Source of the DNA: Bradyrhizobium barranii subsp. apii
GTDB taxonomy: Bacteria > Pseudomonadota > Alphaproteobacteria > Rhizobiales > Xanthobacteraceae
Assembly (NCBI RefSeq): GCF_011516635.5
Contig: NZ_CP096255.1
Span: 3,222,501-3,286,500 of the forward strand
Length of the DNA stretch: 64,000 nt
Direction of reading: 5' to 3'
Below the pieces are notes generated by a model. That model was not told where the DNA came from. It searched no databases and worked only from the letters and a program-made list of their open reading frames with translations. Below are positions 42,977 through 53,220 of the stretch, piece after piece; position 1 is the stretch's first letter, and each line of letters begins with the position of its first letter. The position numbers were made by a program, and so were the translations under genes.

Positions 42977-43318
42977 ATTTTGAGATCGGACGGTGGCCGC
43001 GCATCCGGCCACGCACTCGCTAGACCACGTTCAAGGAACGCCGACCGGCGCGGCGCCGGGTCCGTTGCTCGCGCCGCTGCGGTCTCGGGGCTCACGGACA
43101 TTGGGTTCGCGCCCGAAACGATCGCGCTTGGTCACGCGATCTGTCGCTTTTTTTCATTTTCGTGGAGAGACGATGACCGCCTAACTGATATCGCTCGCAC
43201 TCGCGGGCTTGGTTGCAATCGTGTTGTGGGAGACGTTTTCTTGAACGATGAGATCGAAGGCGAGCTCGCGAGCGAGCCGGCCCGCCCGCCCGCGCGACGG
43301 AAGACGTCTAAGGCGCGG
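42977..43318. other. Stretch with a possible broken small membrane ORF
   Basis: ATG 43173, preceded by an excellent GGAGAG, reads MTA and stops at TAA (43182-43184); the same frame continues as a hydrophobic helix LISLALAGLVAIVLWETFS to a stop at 43244. This looks like a small membrane-protein gene with a nonsense codon. The rest holds no gene. Confidence 0.35.
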
Positions 43319-43681
43319 ATGCTGACCGAGACTGATTGTATCCTTCTACTTCGCCAAGTGTGGTTTCGAGAACGTTGCAAGGATCATCAACCAGATGATG
43401 AAATCAGGGCGATCGTGGCTGAGACACTTGCCGAGCAACACAGGCTGCAACAGGAGAGCATCGATGCCTTCGTACTGAAGGCCGTCGCATCGGTGCTAAC
43501 TTCCTTCGGAATCGAACACGACGACCGGAAGGAGCTAAGGGCTGATCTCCAACACGTGCGGAGGTGGCGAAAGAGCGTGGAGCAGGCGCAGAGCTACACC
43601 TTCAAGGCCGTTATCACGGTGATCGCGACCGGACTGATGGGGGCCGTTTTGCTAGGCGTTAGGGTCGTGCTGGGCAAGTGA
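43319..43681 (+). CDS. Small hypothetical protein with C-terminal membrane anchor
   Basis: A 120-residue protein starting MLTETDCILLLRQVWFRERC, helical, ending in one hydrophobic helix (AVITVIATGLMGAVLLGVRVVL). ATG 43319 follows AAGG; a TTG at 43241 overlapping an upstream stop is an alternative and adds 26 Arg/Pro-rich residues. Its stop overlaps the GTG of the GNAT pseudogene. The layout recalls small phage or plasmid membrane proteins. The function is unknown. Confidence 0.55.
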   Translation: MLTETDCILLLRQVWFRERCKDHQPDDEIRAIVAETLAEQHRLQQESIDAFVLKAVASVLTSFGIEHDDRKELRADLQHVRRWRKSVEQAQSYTFKAVITVIATGLMGAVLLGVRVVLGK

Positions 43682-44118
43682 GCTCCCACGGTGCCGACAT
43701 CTCTGCACTTGCACGCACGCTATTTCCCGCAAACGGGCCGTACAAAATTCGCATCGTTGATGCATCCGATGACGACCTCGTCGATACGTTGGCTGATCTG
43801 CATCGGTCGACGTTCTTCGACGCGGCGGCCATGCCGCAATTCGGGTTGGGAGCGTGGTGGCTTGCCTAACATGGCGATGAGGCGGTCGCATTTGCCGGCG
43901 TCATACCGTCGACGCACATTCGAAACGGCGATACTTCTCGAGGGTCGGCGTGCTGCGACGGCATTGGGGGCAGGGACTTCAGGGGGCTGCGTATCGAAAG
44001 GGATGCCATTGTCTTGAATACGACGGACAACTTCATCCAGGCGGGCTATCGGCTCTTCGAGCCAGAGGTATCCGAGGCCTCGGCGCACACGCTCTATTGG
44101 CGGAAGTGGCTTCGCTGA
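43678..44118 (+). pseudogene. GNAT-type acetyltransferase, nonsense and frameshift mutations
   Basis: Starts at a GTG overlapping the previous stop: (M)SSHGADISALARTLFPANG, then IRIVDASDDDLVDTLADLHR. A TAA at 43867-43869 interrupts GAWWLA-HGDEAVAFAGVIP; a shift then gives YFSRVGVLRRHWGQGLQ, the acetyl-CoA loop region. A further shift gives VLNTTDNFIQAGYRLFEPE and the end LYWRKWLR. All three segments in order match one GNAT protein, so the gene was whole and has decayed. Confidence 0.72.
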
Positions 44119-44354
44119 GCGGGGTTTCCCGTAATGCGGAACGAGTTTTTCTCGGTGCAGGATGGCCAATGCGAGACACAGCATAGCTCGCACTCCCAAA
44201 ATGTTCGGGGGCCCGGCAGCTCGATGGCTGTCGGGCCCTTTTTGCGTATTGAAGCGATGCGGGTGAAGCACTTGCGAAGTTGGTGGTGCCGGGCTTTAAG
44301 TTTGCTCTTGCAGGAAATTCGGCAACTGTAAGCCGATGTAAGGGAGCGCCGTCG
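44119..44354. other. Intergenic region before the catabolic cluster
   Basis: Contains one strong terminator (44209-44243) and otherwise nothing recognised. Confidence 0.5.
44209..44243 (+). terminator. Intrinsic terminator
   Basis: GGGCCCGGCAG pairs with CTGTCGGGCCC (one G-T) around an 8-nt loop and is followed by TTTTT. Isolates the pseudogene stretch from the CoA-transferase gene. Confidence 0.85.
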
Positions 44355-45629
44355 ATGCCCACCAAGCCTCAATTACCGGAACGTTCGTCGCGGGCGACGG
44401 GCGCGCCCACCGCGCTCGACGGTCTCTTGGTCGTCGATTTTACGCGGGTCGTGGCGGGGCCGGCCTGCACGCAGACGCTTGCCGATTTCGGTGCACGCGT
44501 CATCAAGATCGAGAATCCGGATGGTGGCGACGATACGCGCGCCTACGAACACGCCGAAATCGGCGGCGAAAGCGCCGCTTATCTGAGCCTGAACCGCAAC
44601 AAGCGCGGCATCGCGCTCGACCTGACCGTGCCTCAGGCTCGCGAGATCGCACTGGACCTGATCCGGAAGGCGGATGTGGTCGTGGAGAATTTTTCAAGTG
44701 GAGTCATGAAGAAATTCGGCCTCGACTACGAGGCGGTCGCGCCGCTCAACCCGCGGCTGGTCTATTGCTCGATCTCGGCTTACGGACGCACAGGACCATT
44801 TGCCGCGCGGCCCGGCTTCGATCCCATCACGCAGGCGGAGAGTGGCTTCATGTCGCTCAATGGGTTTGCCGATGGACCTGCGGTTCGTACCGGGCCGCCG
44901 ATCGTGGACATGGCGACGGGGATGTCCGCCTGCAACGCCATCTTGCTGGCGCTTTTGGCACGCGATCGGCTCGGCCGCGGGCAGCATGTCGAGGTCGCCC
45001 TGTTCGACGTCGCCATGGGCATGACCGGCTTCTACGGCATGGCCTATCTGATCAACGGCGAAAACCCTGGCCGGTTCGGCAATTCACCGAACGGGTCCCC
45101 CACTGTCGGTGTCTATGAAGCTTCCGATGGGCCGCTTTACATGGCCTGCGCCAACGACCGGCTCTATCGTCGGCTGGTGGTCGAGGTGCTGAACCGGCCC
45201 GATTTGATCACTGATCCGCAGTTCGCGTCGCGCAAAGCGCGCTCTGAGAACAAGGAGCTCCTGCGGGCGGCCATTGCAGAAGTCTTCGCGAGCGATACCC
45301 TCGAGAATTGGATGGCAAAGATGAAGCTGGCCAATATCCCGGTCGGCTATCTCCGAACGGTCGAGGAGGGGTTCAATGCGCCCGAGGCCCGCGAGCGCCA
45401 TCGCCTGAACAGGATTCCGCACCGTACGGCAGGGTGGGTCCCCAATATCGAACCTCCGATCAATATGAGCCTGACGGGAGCGATTGATCCCGTCGCTGCG
45501 CCCCTATTAGGCGAGCATACCGAAGACATCCTGCGTGATACGCTCGGTTACGACGAGCGCCGGAGTTCGGATTTCACTCAGAAGGGCGTCTTTGGATCAG
45601 GCAAGCCATCGACCTCAGGCCAAGCCTGA
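44355..45629 (+). CDS. Class III CoA-transferase (CaiB/BaiF family)
   Basis: A 424-residue enzyme with the family fold: LLVVDFTRVVAGPACTQTLA at the N-terminus, KRGIALDL, VVVENFSSGVMKKFGLDY, and the catalytic Asp in PPIVDMATGMSACNA (family position about 169). It moves CoA between acyl-CoA and a free carboxylic acid, activating a substrate for catabolism. ATG 44355 follows AGGGAG; the in-frame start at 44280 crosses non-coding sequence. First gene of the catabolic region. Confidence 0.9.
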   Translation: MPTKPQLPERSSRATGAPTALDGLLVVDFTRVVAGPACTQTLADFGARVIKIENPDGGDDTRAYEHAEIGGESAAYLSLNRNKRGIALDLTVPQAREIALDLIRKADVVVENFSSGVMKKFGLDYEAVAPLNPRLVYCSISAYGRTGPFAARPGFDPITQAESGFMSLNGFADGPAVRTGPPIVDMATGMSACNAILLALLARDRLGRGQHVEVALFDVAMGMTGFYGMAYLINGENPGRFGNSPNGSPTVGVYEASDGPLYMACANDRLYRRLVVEVLNRPDLITDPQFASRKARSENKELLRAAIAEVFASDTLENWMAKMKLANIPVGYLRTVEEGFNAPEARERHRLNRIPHRTAGWVPNIEPPINMSLTGAIDPVAAPLLGEHTEDILRDTLGYDERRSSDFTQKGVFGSGKPSTSGQA

Positions 45630-45811
45630 GCGGACAGGTCCGCGGAGCCAGGCACCGCAAAGTTTGCGGAAAGCTGCTTTGAGAAGACGGTGTACGTGAC
45701 ATCGCATTCCTGCGGACAGCCGGGATGCAGGGCGACCACGCAACGTTAATCCTGCCCAGCTTGATTTGGCGAAGTTCCCGCCGCATAACTATGTGAAAGC
45801 GAGGGACTCGA
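45630..45811. other. Intergenic gap
   Basis: 182 nt between the CoA-transferase and monooxygenase genes; no RNA gene or hairpin seen. May hold the promoter of the monooxygenase pair. Confidence 0.3.
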
Positions 45812-47041
45812 ATGGCGCCTGGTCAAGGGCCGAGCATGGGCCAGCCGACGGGGCAGGAAGCCGGCGAACGCGCCTATGCGGCAATGATCGCGAGGACCCG
45901 GGCGCTCGTGCCGCGGCTGCGAGAGCGGGCTGCCCGCACGGAGGAGCTGCGGCATCTTCCGACGGAAACCGAGAAGGATCTCCACGACGCTGGCCTGTTC
46001 CGCATGCTGCAGCCGAAGCGCATCGGCGGTGCCGAGCTTGACTATGTCGCCCTTGTCGACTGCGCCGAACTGCTGGGAATGGCGGATGCGTCAGTGGCGT
46101 GGAATCTCGCTAACCTGGCGAGCCACCATTGGATGCTCGGCATGTTCGAGCAGAAGGCGCAGGATCTGGTCTGGCGCCGTGATCCCGACGCGCTGATTGC
46201 GTCCTCGTTCATTTTTCCAGCTGGTCGTGCCACGAGGGTCGAGGGCGGTTACAGGTTGCACGGGAGCTGGCCGTTCTCCTCGGGCGTTGCCTCCTGCGAA
46301 TGGAACATGCTTGCAAGCGTTGTCTATTCTGACGACGAAGCGGACGGGATCGAGTACCGAATCTTCCTGTTGCCGAAAGTCGACTACAAGGTGCTCGACA
46401 CCTGGAATGTTACGGGACTGCGCGGTACCGGCTCCTGCGACGTCGAAGTCAGGGACACTTTCGTGGCCGACTATATGACGGTCGCGGTTGGTGATCTTGC
46501 CGGCGGCCCGACGCCGGGAAGCAACGTCAATCCCAATCCGCTGTATTCGCTACCTGTGTTCTCGCTTTTTCCTTACGTCCTCTCTGGCGTCGCGCTGGGG
46601 AACGCTCAAGTATGTCTCGACGATTATGCGGAGGTCGCGCGTCATCGCATCTCGACCTACAACCGTGCCAAGCTCAGCGACTTTCAAAGCACGCAGATCA
46701 AGATCGCGGAAGCCTCGGCCAAGATCGACGCTGCGCGCCTGATCATGCGTTCGGCCTGCGTCAATGCAATGGAAGATGCGAGGCGCGATCGTACTCCTGA
46801 TATGGCGACCAAGACCAGGTATCGTCGCGATGGAGCATTTTCGGTGAATCTATGCACCGACGCGGTCTCGATGCTGTTTGCCGCGAGCGGAGCGCGCGGT
46901 CTGTTCACGACGGGCGTGTTGCAGCGGCAGTTCCGCGATGCGCACGCGATCAACTCGCATCTTGCGTTCAACTTCGATGCGGCCGGAACCAATTACGGAC
47001 GGGTGGCTCTGGGCCTGCCGTCCGAGAATCTCACGCTGTGA
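45812..47041 (+). CDS. Flavin-dependent monooxygenase with acyl-CoA-dehydrogenase fold (HsaA/IacA-like)
   Basis: A 409-residue group D flavin monooxygenase, oxygenase component. The fold shows TETEKDLHDAGLFRMLQPKR, ASVAWNLANLASHHWMLGMF, an Ala/Ser-rich IASSFIFPAGRATRVEGGYR, and a C-terminal helical bundle. Relatives hydroxylate aromatic rings (HsaA in steroid, IacA in indole-acetate catabolism) using reduced flavin from a partner. The flavin reductase gene follows 9 nt later, which confirms a two-component system. Substrate not determinable. Confidence 0.85.
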   Translation: MAPGQGPSMGQPTGQEAGERAYAAMIARTRALVPRLRERAARTEELRHLPTETEKDLHDAGLFRMLQPKRIGGAELDYVALVDCAELLGMADASVAWNLANLASHHWMLGMFEQKAQDLVWRRDPDALIASSFIFPAGRATRVEGGYRLHGSWPFSSGVASCEWNMLASVVYSDDEADGIEYRIFLLPKVDYKVLDTWNVTGLRGTGSCDVEVRDTFVADYMTVAVGDLAGGPTPGSNVNPNPLYSLPVFSLFPYVLSGVALGNAQVCLDDYAEVARHRISTYNRAKLSDFQSTQIKIAEASAKIDAARLIMRSACVNAMEDARRDRTPDMATKTRYRRDGAFSVNLCTDAVSMLFAASGARGLFTTGVLQRQFRDAHAINSHLAFNFDAAGTNYGRVALGLPSENLTL

Positions 47042-47050
47042 GGCCGGCCG

Positions 47051-47614
47051 ATGAATGATCTGCCGAAGCAGCCGGCCATTTCCGATCCAGCCAATGAACT
47101 CGCCAGCGACAGTTCGCCGATCGATCCTCGCGATTTTCGCAACGCACTTGGCACATACGGAACGGGCGTAACGATCATCACGGCCATGGCCGCTGATGGA
47201 AAGCCCTATGGCATCACCTGCAATTCGTTCGCGTCAGTCTCGCTGAATCCCCCTCTGGTCCTGTGGAGCCTCGGATTCTATTCCTCAAGCCTCCCCGTGT
47301 TTCAGAACGCCAGCCATTTCGCCGTTCACATACTCGGCACGTCGCAGCAGGCGCTTGCAAACAAATTTGCAAAATCGTCCGAGGACAAGTTCGCCGGGGT
47401 CGACTGGACCCCGGGCCTCGGGAACGCGCCGGTCCTTGCCGAGAGTGTCGCCAACTTTCAATGCCGATCGGTCAATCGCTATTATGGCGGTGACCACGTG
47501 ATCTTTCTCGGCGCGGTCGAGGCCTATGCCTACAGTGCCAAGGAGCCCCTGCTGTTTGCGCGCGGGCGGTATGGCCGGTTCCTAGCTGATGATGAACGCA
47601 AGAAGTTGCCATAA
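47051..47614 (+). CDS. Flavin reductase, partner of the upstream monooxygenase
   Basis: A 187-residue protein of the HpaC/flavin-reductase-like split-barrel family: FRNALGTYGTGVTIITAMAA, ITCNSFASVSLNPPLVLWSL, FAVHILGTSQQALANKFA, and the late histidine in NRYYGGDHVIFLGAVEA. It supplies FADH2 or FMNH2 to the oxygenase. GAGG precedes the ATG; spacing implies cotranscription. Confidence 0.9.
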   Translation: MNDLPKQPAISDPANELASDSSPIDPRDFRNALGTYGTGVTIITAMAADGKPYGITCNSFASVSLNPPLVLWSLGFYSSSLPVFQNASHFAVHILGTSQQALANKFAKSSEDKFAGVDWTPGLGNAPVLAESVANFQCRSVNRYYGGDHVIFLGAVEAYAYSAKEPLLFARGRYGRFLADDERKKLP

Positions 47615-47638
47615 GGCGATTCAAGGACGCGCGTCGGC

Positions 47639-48547
47639 TCAGCGGTCTGTGGCCGAGAGCTTGTAGATTTCCAAAGCGTCCGCGTCGGCGCCGCGTGCAG
47701 CCTTGGCCAGCCTGAATATCTGTCCCGCGAGGGTCGCCATCGGCACCGGCGTTGACGTCGCCTGGGCGACATCGGCGACCGTGTCGAGATCCTTGAGCAT
47801 TGTCGCGATATGGCCAAGCGGCGGCGAGTGGATGCCCTGGACCATGCGCGGCACGAAGAGCTGAAGCGGGATGGAATCCGCAAAGCCGCCGGCGAGCGCC
47901 TCGGGCAGCCGGCTTGCGTCAATTCCTGCGTTCGAGGCAAGGCGCGTTGCTTCCGCCAGAACGGCCATCGCGCATCCGACGATCACCTGGTTGCAGAGTT
48001 TTGTGGTTTGGCCAGCCCCGATCGGGCCCATGTGGGTGAACCTGCGTGCCATGTGCAGCACGTAGGGCCGTGCCCGCTCGATGTCAGCAGCTTCTCCGCC
48101 GGCCATGATGGCGAGCGTGCCTTCCTCTGCGCCCTTGGTGCCGCCGGACACCGGCGCATCTATCCAGCCTGCGCCATTCGCGTCTTTCAGCCGCGCTGCA
48201 AGATCGCGCGCGGCGTCGGGATGGATTGACGAGAAGTCAACGACGAGCTTGCCTGCGCCGGAAGCCGCTGCAAGACCGTCGGGGCCGAAAATCACGTCTT
48301 CGACGGCGGCGGCATCGGTTACGCACACAAAAACGATATCCGCGTTCGCCAACATGTCGCGGGACGTGGCTGCGCGCCTGGCGCCGGCCGCGACGAGCGG
48401 AGCGACCTTGCGCTCCGAACGATTCCAGACAGCGACTTGATGGCCGGCTTTGAGCAGGCGCCGGGTCATCGGCGTTCCCATCAGTCCAAGGCCGAGATAG
48501 CCGAGCCTCTCGACGCCCTGCGGGTTTGTATTGCTCGCATCAGCCAT
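47639..48547 (-). CDS. NAD(P)-dependent beta-hydroxyacid dehydrogenase (HIBADH family)
   Basis: A 302-residue enzyme. The Rossmann motif GYLGLGLMGTPMTRRLLKAG, the substrate-binding DAPVSGGTKGAEEGTLAIM and the catalytic Lys in GQTTKLCNQ are typical of 3-hydroxyisobutyrate, tartronate-semialdehyde and related dehydrogenases. ATG 48547 has GGAGG 6 nt upstream; a longer in-frame start is not conserved. Transcribed toward the flavin reductase and divergent from the transporter operon. Confidence 0.87.
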   Translation of the reverse strand: MADASNTNPQGVERLGYLGLGLMGTPMTRRLLKAGHQVAVWNRSERKVAPLVAAGARRAATSRDMLANADIVFVCVTDAAAVEDVIFGPDGLAAASGAGKLVVDFSSIHPDAARDLAARLKDANGAGWIDAPVSGGTKGAEEGTLAIMAGGEAADIERARPYVLHMARRFTHMGPIGAGQTTKLCNQVIVGCAMAVLAEATRLASNAGIDASRLPEALAGGFADSIPLQLFVPRMVQGIHSPPLGHIATMLKDLDTVADVAQATSTPVPMATLAGQIFRLAKAARGADADALEIYKLSATDR

Positions 48548-48713
48548 AGGTTGCCTCCTTCTGTCGCAACGCAAACGCCGCCTTACCATACATTGCAGGT
48601 CGGACAGCGAAACCGTCCGGCTCGCATGGCTTGCCTGATTGTTTGAACCATGAAACATTTGAGTGGTCGGGTTGGGCGGCGCCGGTCGGCGCCGGAGCAG
48701 CGGAGTGGGCACG

Positions 48714-49697
48714 ATGCGAACCGTTTCGAAGTGGATCCTGGCTTTGGGAGCGGCCGCGGCTGCGAGCGCGGGGGCAGGCCCGTCATGGGCAGAGCAGACC
48801 ATTCGCGTCGGCTGGACCATCCCGGCCGAGGAATCCAAGTACTGGATGATGCGCAGGCCGGCCGAGTTTCCCAATATCGGCAAGGCCTACAACATCGAAT
48901 GGACCCAATTTCAGGGCACCGCGCCGATGACGCAGGCATTGGCGGCCGGCGCGCTGGATTGCGCGACGCAAGCGCCGCTCTCGCTGGCCAACGGTGTGGT
49001 CGGCGGCAATCTCAAGGCCTACATCGTGGCGCAGCACGTCTTCGAGAAGCCCGGCGGTTTTTCGGTCTATTGGGCGGTAATGGATGACTCGCCGATCAAG
49101 ACGATCGTCGATCTCAAGGGCAAGACGGTCGGCATTTCCGTGATCGGCGGCGGCACGCAAGGCCCCTTCAACCTGTTGCTCAAGCAGAATGGCGTCGATC
49201 CGGCCAAGGACATCAAGCTGGTTGAGGTCGGCTTTGCCGTCTCCGAAGATGCGCTGCGCCAGGGCCGTGTCGACGCGGTCAACATGAACCAGCCCTTTGC
49301 CGCACGTGCGGAGGCGAAGGGTGGCACAAGAAAGCTGTTCTCATTGTCGCAGGCGATGCCGAACATCGTGCACATCCTGGAAGCCTGCCGCGCTGATTTC
49401 GTCGACAAGAACCCCGACTTGGTGAAGGCCTACGTGCGTGACATTACCTCAGGTATGAAGAAAGCGCTGGCCAACCGCGAAGAGACGCTAAAGGTCGTGA
49501 ATGAGGTTCTGAAGGCGCCTATTCCGGTCCTCGAGACCTATCTGCTCAAGGACAACGATTTCGGCCGCGATCCGGGTGCGGCGCCGAACTTCCCCGCGAT
49601 CCAGAAGATGCTGGACATCTACGCGGAGACCGGAATGCTGCCGAAGCTGGATGCCATGCAGTTCAAGCACGCGACGATCGTCGCGCCGCTGGAATAG
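48714..49697 (+). CDS. ABC transporter substrate-binding protein (SsuA/TauA/NMT1 type)
   Basis: A 327-residue periplasmic protein with a signal peptide ([20 protein letters not shown]). The fold matches the nitrate/sulfonate/taurine-binding group: [60 protein letters not shown]. The ligand is probably a small anion or aromatic acid. ATG 48714 follows GGAGTGGG. Its ATPase and two permease genes lie downstream after an IlvD-type gene. Confidence 0.87.
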   Translation: MRTVSKWILALGAAAAASAGAGPSWAEQTIRVGWTIPAEESKYWMMRRPAEFPNIGKAYNIEWTQFQGTAPMTQALAAGALDCATQAPLSLANGVVGGNLKAYIVAQHVFEKPGGFSVYWAVMDDSPIKTIVDLKGKTVGISVIGGGTQGPFNLLLKQNGVDPAKDIKLVEVGFAVSEDALRQGRVDAVNMNQPFAARAEAKGGTRKLFSLSQAMPNIVHILEACRADFVDKNPDLVKAYVRDITSGMKKALANREETLKVVNEVLKAPIPVLETYLLKDNDFGRDPGAAPNFPAIQKMLDIYAETGMLPKLDAMQFKHATIVAPLE

Positions 49698-49773
49698 GCG
49701 ACGGGCGAATTGTCCGAACGAGGGGGCGCGGCGTCCCGGATCATCCCGGACGTTGCATGAAGAAGATGCGCGC

Positions 49774-51468
49774 ATGAAGAAGTTGCGATCACGGGTCACG
49801 ACTGACGGCCTCGACCGGGCTCCGCACCGCGCTTTCATGCGCGCAATGGGGCTCGACGACGCCGCGATCGCCAAGCCGATGGTGGGCGTCGTCAGCATGA
49901 AGGGCGAGCAGACGCCCTGCAATATGACCCACGACTTCCAGGTGGCCGCGGCCAAGACGGGAATCGAGGAGGCGGGCGGCACGCCGCGCGAATTCTCCAC
50001 CGTGTCGGTCTCCGACGGCATCAGCATGAATCACGAGGGAATGAAGTTTTCTCTCTTTTCACGCGAGCTGATTGCCGATTCGATCGAAGCCGTCGTTCAT
50101 GGTCTCGCCTATGACGCGCTGATCGGGTACGGCGGATGCGACAAGACGCTTCCCGGCGTGATGATGGGCATGGTTCGTTGCAACGTACCGTCCATTTTCA
50201 TCTATGGCGGCAGCTCGTTGCCGGGCCGGGTGGACGGGCGGACTCTCACGGTGCTCGACTCCTATGAAGCTGTCGGCAGCTTCATGACCGGAGAGATCGA
50301 CGGCGCCACGCTCGAACGGATCGAGCGCGCCTGCCTGCCGACCATTGGCGCGTGCGCTGGCCAATTTACCGCGAACACGATGGGGATGGTGTCGGAGGCG
50401 ATGGGGCTGACCATTCCCAACGTCTCGATGGTGCCCGGTGTCTATGCCGAACGTGCACAGATCTCGCGCCGCGCCGGGCGGCTGGTGATGGAGATGCTGG
50501 AACGTGGTGGCCCGCTGCCGCGCGACCTCGTGACTCGCAAATCCCTCGAGAACGGTGCGGCGATTGTTGCCGCCACGGGCGGCTCGACCAACGCTGCGCT
50601 GCATCTGCCGGCGATCGCGAATGAGGCCGGGATCGCATTCACGATCGATGACGTCGGCAAGGTCTTTGCCAGGACGCCGCTGATTGGAAACTTGCGGCCG
50701 GGCGGCAAGTACACTGCGAAGGATGTCTACGACATCGGCGGCGCGGCCGTCGTGATCCGCGAGTTGATCCAGAGCGGGCACATCGATGGGAGTTGCTTGT
50801 CCGTCACCGGGCGCACGCTCGCCGAAGAATATGGCGCGGCCAATGCTCCCGATGGTGAAGTCGTTTACGCGTCTCGTGCGCCGATCATGCCTGATGGTGG
50901 CGTGGCGGTTCTGAAGGGCAATCTCTGTCCAGACGGTGCGGTGATCAAGGTCGCAGGTTTGAAGAGTCAGCACTTCGAGGGCGTTGCGCGCGTCTTCGAA
51001 GATGAGGAGGCATGTGTCAAAGCGGTCCGTGACCGCGCCTACACGGCGGGCGAGGTGCTGGTGATCCGCAATGAAGGGCCAGTCGGCGGCCCGGGCATGC
51101 GCGAGATGCTTGGCGTTACCGCGCTGATCTACGGCCAGGGTATGGGCGAGAAGGTGGCCCTGATCACCGATGGGCGGTTCTCCGGCGCTACTCGCGGCAT
51201 GTGCATCGGCTACGTGTCCCCCGAAGCGTTCGTCGGCGGTCCGTTGGCGCTTGTTCGCGACGGCGACAGGATCCGGATCGATGCCGCAAACCGGCGGATG
51301 GATATGCTGGTCGACGACCAGGAACTCACGGCGCGCCGACGCGATTGGAAGCCGAGGCCGCCCCGTCACCGTGCAGGTGCGCTCGCAAAGTATGCGCGGC
51401 TGGTCGGACAGGCGCCGGGCGGGGCCGTCACACATGAGGGCCCTGCAGAATGGCCTTGGTTCGAATGA
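49774..51468 (+). CDS. IlvD/Edd-family dehydratase
   Basis: A 564-residue [Fe-S] dehydratase. Cluster cysteines lie in [12 protein letters not shown] and [15 protein letters not shown], with a third in [10 protein letters not shown], and the Mg-site region in [12 protein letters not shown]. The family includes dihydroxyacid dehydratase (branched-chain amino acid synthesis) and sugar-acid dehydratases. Its place inside a transporter operon suggests a catabolic substrate rather than housekeeping IlvD. The ATG at 49774 has only a weak ribosome-binding site. Confidence 0.85.
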   Translation: MKKLRSRVTTDGLDRAPHRAFMRAMGLDDAAIAKPMVGVVSMKGEQTPCNMTHDFQVAAAKTGIEEAGGTPREFSTVSVSDGISMNHEGMKFSLFSRELIADSIEAVVHGLAYDALIGYGGCDKTLPGVMMGMVRCNVPSIFIYGGSSLPGRVDGRTLTVLDSYEAVGSFMTGEIDGATLERIERACLPTIGACAGQFTANTMGMVSEAMGLTIPNVSMVPGVYAERAQISRRAGRLVMEMLERGGPLPRDLVTRKSLENGAAIVAATGGSTNAALHLPAIANEAGIAFTIDDVGKVFARTPLIGNLRPGGKYTAKDVYDIGGAAVVIRELIQSGHIDGSCLSVTGRTLAEEYGAANAPDGEVVYASRAPIMPDGGVAVLKGNLCPDGAVIKVAGLKSQHFEGVARVFEDEEACVKAVRDRAYTAGEVLVIRNEGPVGGPGMREMLGVTALIYGQGMGEKVALITDGRFSGATRGMCIGYVSPEAFVGGPLALVRDGDRIRIDAANRRMDMLVDDQELTARRRDWKPRPPRHRAGALAKYARLVGQAPGGAVTHEGPAEWPWFE

Positions 51469-51592
51469 CGCGCCGCTTCCGTGCGAGAATGACCGCCTGT
51501 CTGGCAAGTTTCTTGCTAAGCTCGATCAGCTGATGGAGGACATCAGCGGATCGGTTGCGTGACGTTCGCGCGTGAGTCAAGCGAGAGACGGA

Positions 51593-52438
51593 ATGAGGGT
51601 AGTGCCTTCGAGATCGAGCGAATGGGTGAATCCGGTGACGTCACAAAGGCCGGCTTCTGCGATCATCGAGATCGACCGCGTCTCCCAGGTTTTCCAGACC
51701 TCGGCGCGCAAGGATCATTTGGCGCTATCGGACATCTCGCTGACGATCGAGGAAGGAGCCTTCGTCTCCGTCCTTGGTCCGTCCGGCTGCGGCAAGTCGA
51801 CACTTCTTTATATCGTCGGCGGCTTCGTCAACCCGACCAGCGGCGTGGCGAGGATAAAGGGACAGACGATCACGGGGCCGGGTCCGGATCGCGGACCAGT
51901 GTTTCAAGAGTTCGCTCTGTTTCCCTGGAAGACCGTGTTGGGCAATGTGATGTATGGCCCGCGCCAGCAAGGTGTGCCTGCCACCGAGGCCGGAGCACAG
52001 AGCCGGGCCTTGATCGAGATGGTCGGCCTCAAAGGCTATGAGAACTTTTATCCCAAGGAGCTCTCGGGTGGCATGAAGCAGCGCGTCGCGCTGGCCCGGA
52101 CATTGGCTTACCACCCTGAAGTTCTGCTGATGGACGAGCCGTTCGGCGCGCTCGACGCGCACACCCGTACACGCCTCCAGAATGATCTCCTGAACATCTG
52201 GGAGCGTGACCGCAAGACGGTGCTGTTCGTGACCCATTCGGTCGACGAGGCCGTCTTCCTGTCGGACAAGGTCGTGATGATGTCGAAATCTCCCGGCCGC
52301 ATTCGGCAGGTGATCGACATCAATCTGCCCCGGCCGCGTCGCCGCAACGAGCTGTTGCTCGATCCGCGCTACCAGAAATACGTCGTCGACATCGAGCGCA
52401 TGTTCGACGAGGTCGACGAGACTGGATCGCCGTCATGA
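51593..52438 (+). CDS. ABC transporter ATP-binding protein (SsuB/TauB type)
   Basis: A 281-residue ATPase: Walker A GPSGCGKST near residue 67, Q-loop VFQEFALFPW, signature LSGGMKQR, Walker B VLLMDEPFGALD and the H-loop VTHSVDEAVF. The SBP and permease types indicate import of a nitrate/sulfonate/taurine-like anion. GAGAG precedes ATG 51593; GTG 51572 is in frame. Overlaps the first permease gene by ATGA. Confidence 0.92.
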   Translation: MRVVPSRSSEWVNPVTSQRPASAIIEIDRVSQVFQTSARKDHLALSDISLTIEEGAFVSVLGPSGCGKSTLLYIVGGFVNPTSGVARIKGQTITGPGPDRGPVFQEFALFPWKTVLGNVMYGPRQQGVPATEAGAQSRALIEMVGLKGYENFYPKELSGGMKQRVALARTLAYHPEVLLMDEPFGALDAHTRTRLQNDLLNIWERDRKTVLFVTHSVDEAVFLSDKVVMMSKSPGRIRQVIDINLPRPRRRNELLLDPRYQKYVVDIERMFDEVDETGSPS

Positions 52439-53220
52439 CATCGCTGGCTGCAGCCTCCAGACGCGCCGCCCCGGTGTTCGCTTGTATCGGGCTGCTGGCA
52501 GTGTGGCAGGTCGCGTCGCTCGCGCTGAAGAACGACAGCTTTCCGACGGCGATCCAGGCGATCCGCGCGATCCCGGACATCCTTGGCGACAAGGAGTCGC
52601 TGATCAATATCCTGGCCTCGCTTCGCCGCATGGCGATCGGGTTCAGTGTAGCCGTGCTCGTTTCGATCCCGCTGGGTCTGTTGATGGGGCGTAGCCGCGC
52701 CGTCGCGGCCTTCTTCAACCCGCTTCTGATGGTGATCTATCCGGTGCCGAAAGCGGCGCTGATGCCGATCATCATGCTTTGGCTGGGCGTCGGCGACATC
52801 ACGAAGACGCTGGTGATCTTCCTCGGCGTCAGCCTTCCCGTGATCTATCACAGCTTTGAGGGCGCCCAGGCCGTCGAAGAGAAGATGCTGTGGTCGGGCG
52901 CCGCGATGGGACTTTCGCCGCTGCAACGGCTGGTGCGGATCGTGCTGCCCGCGGCGCTGCCGGAGATCCTGACCGGATGTCGCACAGGTCTCGTGCTGGC
53001 GTTGATCACGATGATCACCAGCGAGATGATCGCCCGCCAGTCCGGCGCCGGCAACATTCTGTTCAATGCACTGGACATGGGCCAATACGACACCGGCTTC
53101 GCGATGATCATCATCGTGGGGGCGATGGGAATTTGCCTCGATGCGATTTTCGAGCGGGTCCGCGCACGGCTGGTGCGCTGGTCCGAGCCTCAGTTCGACA
53201 TGCCGCTGAGCTTCTCATGA
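52435..53220 (+). CDS. ABC transporter permease 1
   Basis: A 261-residue inner-membrane protein with six predicted helices and the EAA loop (EEKMLWSGAAMGLSPLQRLV then LPAALPEILTGC). Paired with the downstream permease, so the channel is probably a heterodimer, unlike the single SsuC/TauC homodimer. Overlaps both neighbours by 4 nt, so tightly coupled. Confidence 0.9.
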   Translation: MTSLAAASRRAAPVFACIGLLAVWQVASLALKNDSFPTAIQAIRAIPDILGDKESLINILASLRRMAIGFSVAVLVSIPLGLLMGRSRAVAAFFNPLLMVIYPVPKAALMPIIMLWLGVGDITKTLVIFLGVSLPVIYHSFEGAQAVEEKMLWSGAAMGLSPLQRLVRIVLPAALPEILTGCRTGLVLALITMITSEMIARQSGAGNILFNALDMGQYDTGFAMIIIVGAMGICLDAIFERVRARLVRWSEPQFDMPLSFS

